A stretch of 64,000 nucleotides of DNA from Gordionus sp. m RMFG-2023. Taxonomy: Eukaryota; Nematomorpha; Gordioida; Chordodea; Parachordodidae. Positions 24,423 to 35,669 of this stretch are shown one piece after another. Where the stretch lies: contig NC_088776.1 of assembly GCF_954871325.1 (NCBI RefSeq), forward strand, positions 19,344,052-19,408,051, written 5' to 3'. A program made the translations under genes and the position numbers. Every line of letters begins with the position of its first letter. Position 1 is the first letter of the stretch. The notes below the pieces were generated by a model. The model searched no databases. It was not told where the DNA came from and saw only the letters and a list, made by a program, of their open reading frames with translations.

Positions 24423-26421
24423 CAAAGACCTGGGCCGGGCCGTATTTTAAATTTTTTAAATATACCGGCCGGGCCGGGCCGGGCCGGGCCTAAAAAATTT
24501 TTTTTTAAACATATCCGGGCCGGGCCAGGCCTAAAAAATTTTTTTAAAATATATCCGGGCCGGGCCGGGCCGAGCCTAAGATTTTTAAACCCGGGCCTTA
24601 ATATTTTATATAAAAAATTTTACATTATGAGTTATTGGTTATAAGATTATATTATATTATAGTTATGATTAATATAATATTGGGTGATGGTTAACACTAC
24701 CTAACACCCACAGATCGATCTAATTATTAATTTCCTGAAAGATACCGGAAAACTTCATTTTAAATTACTTAATATATTTTAATATCTAAAATTGCAGTGC
24801 TCCACTAGTCATTTTCAAATTGTGTTAGAAAACTTAGAAGTTAGACTTAGAACAGTATGTATAATTATCAAAGACCTGCAAGCCCGGCCCTAAGCCCGGC
24901 CCGGCTGTCATTTATTAAATACAATTTTAAGAAATTCATTTAACTCCAAATATTTGGAAAGTAATGCCCCATTAATAAAATCAACAATAGATAATACTAA
25001 AATATTAGTGGGGCATTTAAAACAAAGTAATAAATGCCAGCATTTAAAAGCCCTTTATCAAGATATAGAAGTCCGCTGGAACTCTAAATACAATATGATC
25101 AATTCTGTTTATTCTCAAAATGAAGAAATTAAAAAAGTTCTTCTAGAACATGGGAGATCGGAAAAGTATTATATTATAGACTTTCCGATCCTTCAGGATC
25201 TAGTCAACATTCTTGAGAATTTTAACAAATTACGACTGTTAAACAAACTGAATCGTTTTATGACAAATGGGGCGATGGTAATTCTGGTAATATGTCAATA
25301 CCCGATGATGAATATTATAATTACATAAATAAAAAAATAGATGAAACATTTAAGGTGGATAATTTGTTAGAGTGGTGGGATTCTCATCAAAGCGAATTCC
25401 CAATTTTAGCAAAATTGGCAAAACGGGTATTGGCTATTCCTGCTTCAAGTGCAAGCTGTGAGCGGAATTTTTCCACTACTGGAAGAATTCTTGAAGAAAG
25501 AAGAAGTAATCTTCAACCTGAAAAGGTAGATATGCTTCTCTTTCTTCATGATAATTTGTGAATTTTTAATATCTTTCTTGAGTATAGGGTTTCGTCAATC
25601 ATGCTGATTTTTACTTTGCAAACTGTCAAATATTTATTGCATTTATTATATTTTACCTTGAGTCATGAAAGTTTTTTATTATTTTTTTTACAATATATTA
25701 TATAATACAATTATCTTCTTTTGTTAAAAATTTATATTATAAAATAAATTATATTAATATTGTGCAATTTGATTATATTTTCAAAATACTATTTATTATA
25801 CATGCATTTTTTTAAATAGCGATTTATTTTTACTTTATAAATTAAATAGTAAATTAAATACAATATATTATATTCTCAAAATATTTTCCATTTTTATAAA
25901 TTATATATTAGTTTTATTATTTTTAAATGCAATATAAAATATAGTATATGCTCAAAATATTATTACCATTTTTATGAATATTAGTTTTATTTTTATAAAT
26001 GCAATATAAAATATAGTATATGCTCAAAATATCCATTTTTATAAATAACAGTTTTATAATTTTTATAAATTTAATATAATATTCTCAAAATATTAGCTTT
26101 TTACATGTATTTTTTAAATAAAAATTAAAAATCACAAATAGAATCTTTTATATTCAAAAATATTATTTGCACAAATTTTTTATAGTATCAATTTGTAATT
26201 AAATATCTGAATAAAATATGAAATATACTTATATCCGGGCCGGGCCTTAAATTTTAAATTCCGGGCCGGGCCGTAAATAATTTTTTAAAAAAATATCAGG
26301 GCCGGGCTGTAAAAATTTTTCTTTAAAAATATCCTCCAAGCCGGGCCGGGCCGGGCCGGGCCTAAAAATTTTAAAACCGGGCCGGGCAGGGCCGTGCAAA
26401 TAGTACCTCTGCAGGTCTCTG
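24423..26421 (+). mobile_element. hAT transposon with GC-rich ends and perfect 8-bp duplication
   Basis: The element is bounded by identical octamers ATATTTGT at 24415-24422 and 26422-26429. The left tip is CAAAGACCTG; the right tip, reverse-complemented, is CAGAGACCTGCAGAGGTAC. Both subterminal regions are arrays of GGGCCGGGCC, striking in this AT-rich DNA. Inside, 24954-25560 encodes the C-terminal part of a hAT transposase. A second tip-like motif (CAAAGACCTGCAAGCCCGG at 24869) lies within the left part, suggesting an inner rearrangement or a nested second copy. Since only the C-terminal half of the transposase remains, it is probably not autonomous. Confidence 0.85.
24954..25560 (+). pseudogene. 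hAT transposase, C-terminal half, frameshifted
   Basis: The first frame (24954-25328) has ALYQDIEVRWNSKYNMINS, the RWNSxYxM motif that follows the second catalytic region of hAT transposases. A second frame (25292-25561) covers LLEWWDSHQSEFPILAKLAK, VLAIPASSASCERNFSTTGR and ILEERRSNLQPEKVDMLLFL: a complete hATC dimerisation domain of the Tam3/ZBED kind ending with its own stop. One frame change separates them and about 200 residues between seem to be deleted. No BED zinc finger or N-terminal catalytic part is present. Confidence 0.85.
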
Positions 26422-27484
26422 ATATTTGTTAATTGTGTATTATGATTAATTGATGTTTAACTGACGAAATAGATTACAAAGATGTAATAAAATTATTCAC
26501 TGTTTTCACGGTAGTGCAAATTCTCCTCTCAAGCCAAAATAAATATTACCCTCCATCCTCCCTAATAAAAAAGGAAATTAAAATAATAAAAACAAAATTA
26601 TCAAAGTAGGAAATCTTAACGAAAGAAGCATATGCAAATTCAAATCAGTAATAGAAAATCTAAATTAGAAAATCTAAATTAGAAAAAACCACATCTTTAT
26701 TACCGCTTCATTTTCTTTTACCCCACCCTCTCCCCTCTCGCCGTTGGTAGAAGTGCTTGGTTTACATTTTTCTATCTACGAAAATATCCCTGTCATTTTC
26801 GAATCATTGAAGTCATATTATGCCACTCGCATGTATCTATTTAATTCAAGAAAAAGGTAAAAAAATTTTAATCACTATATATTTTTATACAATCTTCAAT
26901 TTTTTTTTTCATGTTATACTATATTAGGAATTTATTTTTCATAGGCCTTATCCAATATTTGCCAACTACTTATATAGATCTGATATTTTCCGTTTATAAT
27001 TTCATCTTATAAAATTTCCATATAAAGTTTTGATGTTTTATTATGAATGACTTAACATCAAATTTTTTCTTATTTGAATTCTAAACTATATCTTATTATA
27101 ATATTGTAAACTTAATTTTATTTGACTATAATATTAAAATGTGATGCTTTGTTTGTTAATATGAAAGCTTAACAAATTAATATGTTAAGAATGTAAACAT
27201 TACACTATATTGAAAGCTATAATATTGAAAACATTTTAAAAAAGTCAGAGGATAACTTATAAACATAGTAAAAAAAGTAATTATCTCAGCTGTATAAAAT
27301 CAATAAATGAGACCCCATAAATGAACATCCTATGCTTAGAATACATTTTGAACTTTTTTTCTTAATAATGGATATATTGATGAAGCTTCCTTGATTCTTA
27401 ATCAAATAAAAGAAAACTAGAAAATAAGTCTGCTATATGTATACATAATTTTCATAGCTGCAATTCAAAATTATAAATTTTTAT

Positions 27485-28974
27485 CAGGGTTTTGAATCGT
27501 TAAGCATAATGGTTCGGTATGTTCCGGTTTTTAGTATATCGGTTCGGTTTATAAATAACGGTTCTTTTCGGTTTGTTCCCATTTTTATAAATTTAATTTT
27601 AAAAAAAATTAATCATTAACCATGTATATATTAATTTTAGAGAAAAATCTTTTTAATTTATAATTTCTTAATTAATTTAACCATGATAATCTAATAGATA
27701 TTTTTATTAAACTTAGTAAATATAAATAAGACAAATTATTTTTTTTTATTTCATAAATAAATAAGATAAAAACAAACATGTGTAAATACAATGATAAATA
27801 AAATAACGCATAAATATAATAAAATGTATAATATTTATCTTTAAAAAGAGAATTAGAATGGACAACTAAAATATTTTCTAATATTTCAGGATTTAATTTA
27901 GTTCTCTGTGCAGAGAGTATGAACTTAAGGCTAGAAAATGCTCTTTCTACGGATACCTGTGTAGCTGGAACTGCTAGCACATTTATAGCTAACTTATAAA
28001 GTTCTGGCATACTATTCTTTACATTTCCCCAATAATTCAAAAGATTACTATCTTTTTCTAATCTCTCTATATTATCAAATGGCCGAATTATATATTCTAT
28101 TTCTATACATTTATTATAATTTTCTATGCCCTGAGAATTATTCTTATTAAGACTTTCATGCGATTTTAATAAATCTTCAAAATCATCTAAATTATCTTTC
28201 AAATGGGAACACGTAGGCATAGTATTTAGAATTTCAATATTCTGATTATTTAAACTTTGTATCAAGTTCCAAGTTTTACAAAGATGTTTTCTGGCGATCT
28301 CTCTTTCTTCAAATGTTAAAAATATTATTTTAATAATAAATAATTTATAATGACTTAAATGAATATTAGAATTCTAAATTTAAAAAAACAATATGATTAT
28401 AAATAAAAAATTATTATATTATTAAAATATTGCTGACCATTTTATTTATTGTCATTTAAATTCTATGATCCAAGTTTTTATAATGAGATAAAAAAATAAT
28501 GAATGTAAAAAGTACTTGATTTCTATTAGATGTTTGTTATTAATAGTAGAATTATTTAATTTTTTCAAATTATTAGCAAGTAATTACTATAAAAGCTTAT
28601 TAATAACTTATATATAAACTTGTTAATTTAGCCAAGAATAATTATGTGTGATTTTAAGATATCTTATCTAACTAACAGATAATTTGCCTAATCTCTAATA
28701 AAATAAGTATTTAAAGAAAAAAACAATATTGGTATTGATTATTGATATATAATGTTGATAATATAAAAATATTTAATTTGAAAAGAAATCACCAATTTAA
28801 AAAATGCCCCCAGATAATTAAAATTTTAAATTTAGGTTAATAATTTAAAATTAATTATATCTATAATGGTTTGGTTTGCTCTTTTTATATTTTCTTTATA
28901 ACGGTTTAATTAAGGTTACAGTTCAGAAAATCATAATGGTTCATTCCGGTTTGGTGGTTTGGTTCAAAACCCTG
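27485..28974 (-). mobile_element. Short hAT transposon with near-perfect 8-bp duplication
   Basis: The left tip is CAGGGTTTTGAATCG; the right tip, reverse-complemented, is CAGGGTTTTGAACCAAACC. Flanks are ATTTTTAT (27477-27484) and ATTTTTAC (28975-28982), matching at 7 of 8 bases. Subterminal regions on both sides are rich in CGGTTC/CGGTTT. At 1490 bases it holds only the end of a transposase on the minus strand, so it is an internally deleted copy. Confidence 0.85.
27672..28265 (-). pseudogene. hAT transposase C-terminal fragment
   Basis: An open minus-strand frame of 197 codons. It contains LNYWGNVKNSMPELYKLAIN, VLAVPATQVSVERAFSSLKF and LSAQRTKLNPEILENILVVH, the hATC dimerisation domain. 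After about residue 140 the sequence runs into hydrophobic low-complexity residues that probably reflect loss of the original stop. The catalytic N-terminal two thirds are missing. It lies wholly inside the 27485-28974 element. Confidence 0.85.
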
Positions 28975-30204
28975 ATTTTTACCCTGATACCCTTATATTT
29001 ATTATGTTTTTTTTAAAAAATATTTATATTGGAAATTGTAGTTGAAGGTTTTTCTTATATATTGAACTTTTCATTCACATGTACAATACTTATTAAATAA
29101 TGGATTATCAGAATGCTTACATATCTATTGATTTTTTTTAACAAAAAAATTTATTAATAATATGCTAAAATTATATATATGTTTTTCTGGATTATTGATA
29201 TATCTGGAATCCTTATGTGGATATTTGTATTCTCAATTTTAAATGATTTAAGCTGGTTTTAAATTTAAAAAAAATCTAATTCTAATAGAAGTCTATAAAG
29301 AAGTCTGATGATAATATAATTTATTAATAATATCATGTTTATTACCACCAATTTAATATATATTGAAGACAATAATGATTATTCAAATACTCTTTTGATT
29401 TGTTACACTTCCCCCAGACATATATTAAATTATATCTTCTTGATAAACCTTTTAATTAACTTATGATTTCTTATTGAGCAGCATAACATATTATATTGGA
29501 ACTTCTGGTAAACTTTCATGATTTGGAATAACTACAATTTTTTAATGGATTCATGTGTTTCCACAATATTCTTCTGGTAGTTTCATACCTATCATCTTTT
29601 TAATCACTCTCTCTCTCCAACCTCTGGTATTGTCCTTTTTTTTAAATATAGTTTGTGAAATTTTAAATTTTCTTTCAAATGCAAGTCATGATTTTGACTT
29701 GTCTCGCATTGGATTTGCGATTTCATGTTCAAAATCCAGTGTAATACAAGCCAAATGTTAATTCCCCCTCCCCCTAAAATATCTTAACAAGAGATCTTTT
29801 GTCTCATGGTATTAGTGCATCAGATTGAGTGTTGTTAATGATTAAAGAATCACTTGCTTCAGAGAAATATTTGAATATTAGCTTGCTTTAATAATTATAA
29901 TTTGGTACTAGTATATTACTGACCCTAATATATCAACCATCATTTAAGGGAGAATTGGCATGACTTTCCAAACAAACCAAGTTTTGAAATAAGATACTCA
30001 TTTTCCACTATATTTATAGCAAAGGAAATATAATTTTCTTTCAATATTAATTTTTAGTAAAAGTTTTATAATTACTTTGTTAAAAAAATCAAAATTTAAT
30101 AAAATCATATATTTTTTAACATATTATTAATTTAATAGGAATTGAGGGTATACTTACTCTTACAATATGTCTAAATAAAGCAAGACCATACTTAATGTAA
30201 CAAC

Positions 30205-31082
30205 ATGGGCAAAAAACAACATCAAAAAGACAAACTTTACCTGACTACCACTGAATGGGTTTCAATATATGGGGGAAAACGTACACGTGCCAATTTAGAT
30301 GCTGGGAGGGATGCGGCTCTTGCAGCTTCCCAGAATATTTTACCCCTCGATTTCTGTGCGCTCACATTATCTCCCTTTACATTTCCCGTTTCTACTTTGG
30401 AAGGGTACGTTTTTGATTTCATGGCTATCATGGAACTTTTCAAGAAGGCCAAAAAGCAGGTTAAATCCTCGATGGAAAAAAAGAAAGAGGAAGATTCATC
30501 AGGTGAACTTAGTAACAAATTAGGTGAAAAGGTTGCCCAAAATTTGCCAGAAGCTAGGATCAACAAACGCCATAAGCAAGACCCAACGAAATTAGCCTCT
30601 TCTGATCAATCACAGACTGATGCTAACCTTGGCCTAGTGCTACGTAACCCTGTAACTGGTACTGTAATAAAAGATGTGAGCAAGGAAATTTTCCCTTTAA
30701 AATTTCACCGAAATAATGCAGGAGAATTGCATTGCCCTGTTACCTTTCGAGTTCTAAATGACCGATCTCGAGTCGTTGCCATTCGCTCCACTGGTAATGT
30801 GTTTAGTGGAGAGGCCGTCGAGGACCTTAACCTTAAGACCAAGCATTACAAGGTAAAAAATACGCTATATAAAAATCATATGACCCTGCCCGGATCTACA
30901 GGTTCTCTGGTTTATATATTAAACCCAGTCATAATAATTGCTTAAAAAATTGTGCGACAAAATGAAAATGAATGTTAAAAAGATTTAAATATTAATAGAG
31001 AAGAGAAGATTCTTTCTATCTTGCTTTCTTTCTTGCTTTCTTTCTTGCTTTCTTTCTTTCTTTCTTTGCTTTCTTTCTTTCT

Positions 31083-31122
<40 letters not shown>

Positions 31123-34100
31123 TCATTTTTATATATTTTATTTCATAATATAATTATCGAAAATAACTCTTTTTAACACTTATTTTCATTTTAATTTTAT
31201 CACACAATTTTTTTAAGCAATTATTATGGCTGGGTTTAATATATAAACTAGAGAACCTGCAGATTTTATAATTAAATCAAAAATTAATTTTGCGATTCAC
31301 AAAGTACGTCATTTTATAAAAAAAAAGGACTATTTCAATAAGTATATGCATTAGAGGATTGCATGCGATTCATTCGTTTTATGTAATAATATATCTATTG
31401 AAGATTTTATTTATTTTGATTCTTAAGACCACCAAAAAGCTTGATTATCAAGCTTTCAAAAGCTAAAAAGGCTGATGTAGGTGAAAGAAGATAAAAATTG
31501 AAATATATTACAATGGCCCATCGCTATTTTAGCGATAAATTTAGATATCTTTTGGAATATTTTAGTTATGTAAGAAAACTGAAGCTTTTAATTCGATTTG
31601 TCTTAAAAAGTCTATTAAATTTCTACCAAGCGCCACGATGGAGGGTTATGTGCAGGAAAGGCGTTTAAGTAATTTGTGCACAATTCATATAATTCATGAA
31701 GATGGTAACTGATTTTTTATCGGAAAAAACTTTAAATCATCTGAAATGTGTTTGCGCATTAAAAATTTGTCTTTTCAGCAAATAGATGATCCATGTTATT
31801 TATCGAAATCAACTTTAAAAAAATCCTATTAATACAAAATAGGCATGTATATAGCCGTCACCTAAATCGAATCAAAAATATTTGGGGAATTATAAAAAAT
31901 TTGAGGTAGTCACAGTCATCCTACAAGCAGAGAGATGATAATAAAATAATTAGGGCTGTGCCGATTCACATATTTTTCACCGATCCGATATTTCCGATAT
32001 TGGTTTAAAACCGATCCGATATTGATACAGATTCGATATTTATATTGATTTTTCACCACCCCCCTTCGAACCAAATATAATTAAGAAATCAATATTTTTT
32101 GTGCAAAAAATCGAATTATGCAATTAATTTAATTTTTTTATTTCTAAAATAATTTTTAAAAAGTTTACGGATATTAGTAATATTAAATAAAATTCCGCAG
32201 ATAACGCATTTTGCAAAATTATCTTTGTCTTTTGTAAAATATTTCCATAATTCAGATAACTTTAAAAAAAAATTTTTTTATTTAAAGTATAAATAATAAA
32301 ATTGGGCATTATTTAAAAAGATTTAAAATAAATAATTGGGTGTTCCTTTCTATCTTTTTAAAAAAACTTTTAAAATACTATAAATCTATTTTTAAAATTA
32401 AATAAAATTTAAGAGGTGTTGTGCATTTGCATTGTTTAAAAAATAATTATTTAGAAAATATTATTAATGTAAAATAAATATACATAAAATAACAAAAAAA
32501 GAAAAGTAAAAAAATCGGATCAGGTTTTTACAGGTATCGGCCCGATCCGATATTTTTGGAAAACTCGAGATACCGGTGCCGATCCTATCCGATATTTAAT
32601 ATCGGCACAGCCTTAAAAACAATTGTAGATAAATTTCCCTAACGAAAAATGGCGGACCTTTTCTATTTGTACCTACTAAAATTTATGCACATAATGCGCG
32701 AGTTATTATTCGATTTTAACATTTTATATATAATGGTGAACTATGAATCTCTAAATTAATTTTTGAATTGAGTTAAAAATGTTTCTATATAATTTTTAAT
32801 AAAAATTATAATAAAAAGCATGTATTTTATGTTATGCTTATGTGGGAATAAAAATAATAGGAAAAAATATTTTCAAAATCTTAGGCCTGAAATTGTTTTT
32901 TTGGCAAATTGTATGACATTAGATAGTATATGAAGATTCAATATTTGTGTTTTTGATAAAATATATTGCAATAGCTAGTATTACTATTATGTCTAACTTT
33001 TTATTTAATACCTTAATTGAAATATTTTTAAACGTCACCCCCCCCTCCCTCCCACCCCCTCAAGGATCTCTTAACTGATGAACCCTTCGTGCCATCCAAG
33101 GATCTTGTAGTTTTACGAGATCCAAAAACTGTGGCTCGTAAATTAAATATAGGTATTTTCAAACACGTTTTGGCGGCTCGTCACGCCCGCCACTTCGAAG
33201 CCGGTTCAGAGGAAAGTTCTAGTTCAATATCAGAAATAGGTCAAAAGACAATCGAAAAAGATGATAGTCGAAAAATTAGAACGTTGAATCGAATCTGCCC
33301 TGAGATGGAAGCCGTAATGTCCGAATTAGCTGAGTGGTCGAGCGAAAATTTAATAGCGAAAGGATCTAACAGCCTAAAAGTGGCTGAAAATGACGATTCG
33401 ATCATAACTTACGCTCACTACTCAAAGGGTAACGTGGCCATAGGACTGACTTGTTCTACTCTACCTCCCCAAACTATGCAGGTCATGGAGATATTGGATA
33501 GCGACATAGTTAGATATTCCAAAATAAAAACCAAGGGTAATTTCTTATTAAAAAGGAATAATTTATTTTATTGAATTGAAATCATGAATTTTAGAGGCCG
33601 ATATCAAGTTGATATTGGCCGATCACCGATATCGATGAGGTGTGCAACATGGTTATTTTTACTCTTATATGATATGAAAATGGTAAGAATAAATATAACA
33701 CATCAAATTGCTTCTACAGTACTAAAAGTTATTTTATTCGGCTAGATATAATTAACACAGAATGGAATAGAATAAGCTTACTTCGTTATTCAAAACCAGT
33801 GCTAGCAAAAATCTTCAAATAAACATGGTGAAGTTTTTTTTGCTAAATATGTTGAGCAAAAAATCTTTGAAGATAAACAAATTTGTTATACATAAAAATC
33901 ACAAAGGAAGATTTGCATATTTGGGCAAAATTTGATCCATTGAACACACTAAAGAATTATCTATTCTTTTTGATTATAAGATTTGTATGTGAAATCCTAT
34001 TCAAAGCACTCAATACGGATCTACAAAGCAAATAAGCTAGTCCAATTTAAAAAGAATTATAATTTTTTTGAAAAATTATAATTCAAATATTAATATATCA

Positions 34101-35666
34101 TAAATTATTGCCATTTTGATATATCGGATTACATCAGCTTTTTTTGATTATCTGCCGATAACCGATATATTAAAAATGGGCCGACATCGAATTCAAAAAA
34201 ATTTCTGTATCCTAAAAATACCTTGGAATCACATATAAATGGCAACAATTCGTTATTTAAAAACTAAAAATGATGATGATTTAAAAACAAAGCTGTTTTA
34301 TTTTATTTTCCCAGCCATTAGTCTTGATATTTTAATTAGTAGATTACTTCTCAACCAATATCTCATACACATATTTTTTTTATTTTTTTATAGGATATGC
34401 TCAAATAGTCACGAATTTGGGCAACCTCAATATAGAATTACATTGTGACGCTGCGCCTAGAATGTGCGAAAATTTTTTGATACTTGCCCGCAAAGATTTT
34501 TACGATAATCTTCTTTTTTTTCGTTCCATCAAACATTTTATGATTCAAACAGGAGATCCTAACTTGATGCAAGGTCAACCAATTAATTACAAAGATAAAA
34601 ATGTAATTTTAGCCCTTTTTTTAAAATAAATAAATAAATTATTTTGATGTAAATCTACTGTTTTTTTTAGAAAGACAAGTTTAATTTGGATTTAAAAAAA
34701 AATATAATAAGTATTAGGATCCTTTTCTTGACATTTGAATGGCAAAGTAGATTTTCAAATTATAACGGGAGCATGTTGTCGCAATTTATCTCCACCTACA
34801 ATATAATTAAACATGTTTGAGGCCCTTTTTATAACGTTTTTCAACATTTAGGAAACATATTATAGTTTTTTTTATTGTATATGAATAGCCCTTAAAACCC
34901 CGGAATTATTCGCATACTGGCTCTTACCTCCCCGACGAATTTGCGCTAGCTTCAAATTACAGACATAGTGGGCGTGGAATAGTCAGCGCAGCTAATTTAG
35001 GTCGGCCTGACACCAACGGTTCTCAATTTTTTATTACATTTCGCTCCCGGCCTGCTTTCGACAAAGTATAATAAAAAATTCAAGATACATTTTTATTATA
35101 TAAGATTTAGAGAATATCATATTATTTGTGTTTGTTACAATTTTCGGGTTTATATGCTCAAATAAGGTTGGTGTATTTTCTTTTAATAGATTATTTTATA
35201 TTTACTTATTAAATAATGTAATTTATTGCCCATTTTTAAAATTATATACTCATTTATAAAATTTTAAATTTGAAAATATTGGATATAACATTATATATCA
35301 TAGGTACATACGGTATTTGCGCGGGTCGTCGGTGGGATGTCTACTTTAGACGCTTTTGAGAGGGTAGAAACGGATGAAAGGGATGCTCCAGTCCAGGAAA
35401 TTTATATAAAGAAGGTGGTCATATTCAGCGACCCGTTTCAGGATTTTAAAGAAAAGGAGGACAAGGAAAAAGAAGAAAGGGGAGCTAACAAGTTGGAACA
35501 AGAGAATAAAAGGAAAGCGGATGAAGGACTGAAAGGTAATTATATTGATCATGATTTATTATTATTGAGCATTTATAAATACGAAACAGACCACGACCCG
35601 AAGCCAATCGAACGATTACAACTTCTCGAACTTAACGGGTTTTGCATGAGATACACTTATTGCTAA
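30205..35666 (+). CDS. PPIL2: PPIL2: U-box / cyclophilin-type peptidyl-prolyl isomerase
   Basis: Five exons: 30205-30852, 33065-33536, 34394-34602, 34889-35065 and 35304-35666; all joints keep frame and give about 622 residues (human about 520). PPIL2 (CYC4/Cyp60) is a nuclear, spliceosome-associated cyclophilin that also carries a U-box for ubiquitin ligation. The start MGKKQHQKDKLYLTTTEW is nearly identical to the family N-terminus and has a good context (ACAACATGG). The U-box begins at ILPLDFCALTLSPFTFPV, with HCPVTFRVL and RSTGNVFSGEAV later. A lysine/glutamate-rich insert of about 75 residues follows LFKKAKK. The cyclophilin domain shows LNIELHCDAAPRMCENF, FFRSIKHFMIQTGDP (Arg, Phe and Gln of the active site kept), NGSQFFITF and HTVFARVVGG. 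The usual GTGG loop is replaced. The extreme C-terminus is uncertain: either read-through to the stop at 35666 or a splice at 35536. Confidence 0.93.
30893..31263. mobile_element. Fold-back element with (CTTT)n core, PPIL2 intron 1
   Basis: The left arm (about 30893-30990) and right arm (about 31165-31263) are inverted copies that share CAGGTTCTCTRGTTTATATA, TTAAACCCAG and AATAATTGCTTAA. Between them is a CTTT-rich microsatellite. The unit starts about 40 bases after the first PPIL2 donor. It would form a long hairpin in the pre-mRNA. Non-coding. Confidence 0.75.
31014..31127. repeat. (CTTT)n microsatellite
   Basis: About 110 bases of CTTT and CTTG units on the plus strand, forming the loop of the fold-back element in PPIL2 intron 1. 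The perfect run is longest toward the right end. Confidence 0.95.
31264..31950. other. PPIL2 intron 1 sequence, nothing recognised
   Basis: Moderately AT-rich intronic DNA. A few short plus-strand open stretches (for example around 31.5-31.8 kb) have near-normal base composition and could be an old transposon, but no motif allows a family to be named. Confidence 0.4.
31951..32615. mobile_element. Non-autonomous hAT element with ATCGG-rich ends
   Basis: The left tip is TAGGGCTGTGCCGATTC; the right tip, reverse-complemented, is TAAGGCTGTGCCGATATT. Flanking octamers AAAATAAT (31943-31950) and AAAACAAT (32616-32623) match at 7 of 8 bases. Both ends are filled with GATCCGATAT-type subterminal repeats. 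The interior is AT-rich and non-coding. It lies in PPIL2 intron 1. Confidence 0.85.
33594..34190. mobile_element. Second GATATCGG-rich element, PPIL2 intron 2
   Basis: The left side has GAGGCCGATATCAAG, ATTGGCCGATCACCGATATCG; the right side, read in reverse, has GATGTCGGCCC, ATATCGGTTATCGGCAG and ATCCGATAT. This resembles the ends of the 31951-32615 element, but exact tips and target duplications could not be fixed. It fills most of the intron between PPIL2 exons 2 and 3. Confidence 0.5.
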
Positions 35667-35669
35667 TTT

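Noticed and set aside
30237-30566. Minus-strand open frame of 109 codons
   Set aside because: Antisense shadow of PPIL2 exon 1, which is strongly conserved on the plus strand.
31430-31930. Possible degenerate transposase in PPIL2 intron 1
   Set aside because: Short open pieces are interrupted, and no motif of a named transposase family could be recognised, so no element was called.
35346-35552. Minus-strand open frame of 68 codons
   Set aside because: Antisense shadow of the last PPIL2 exon.
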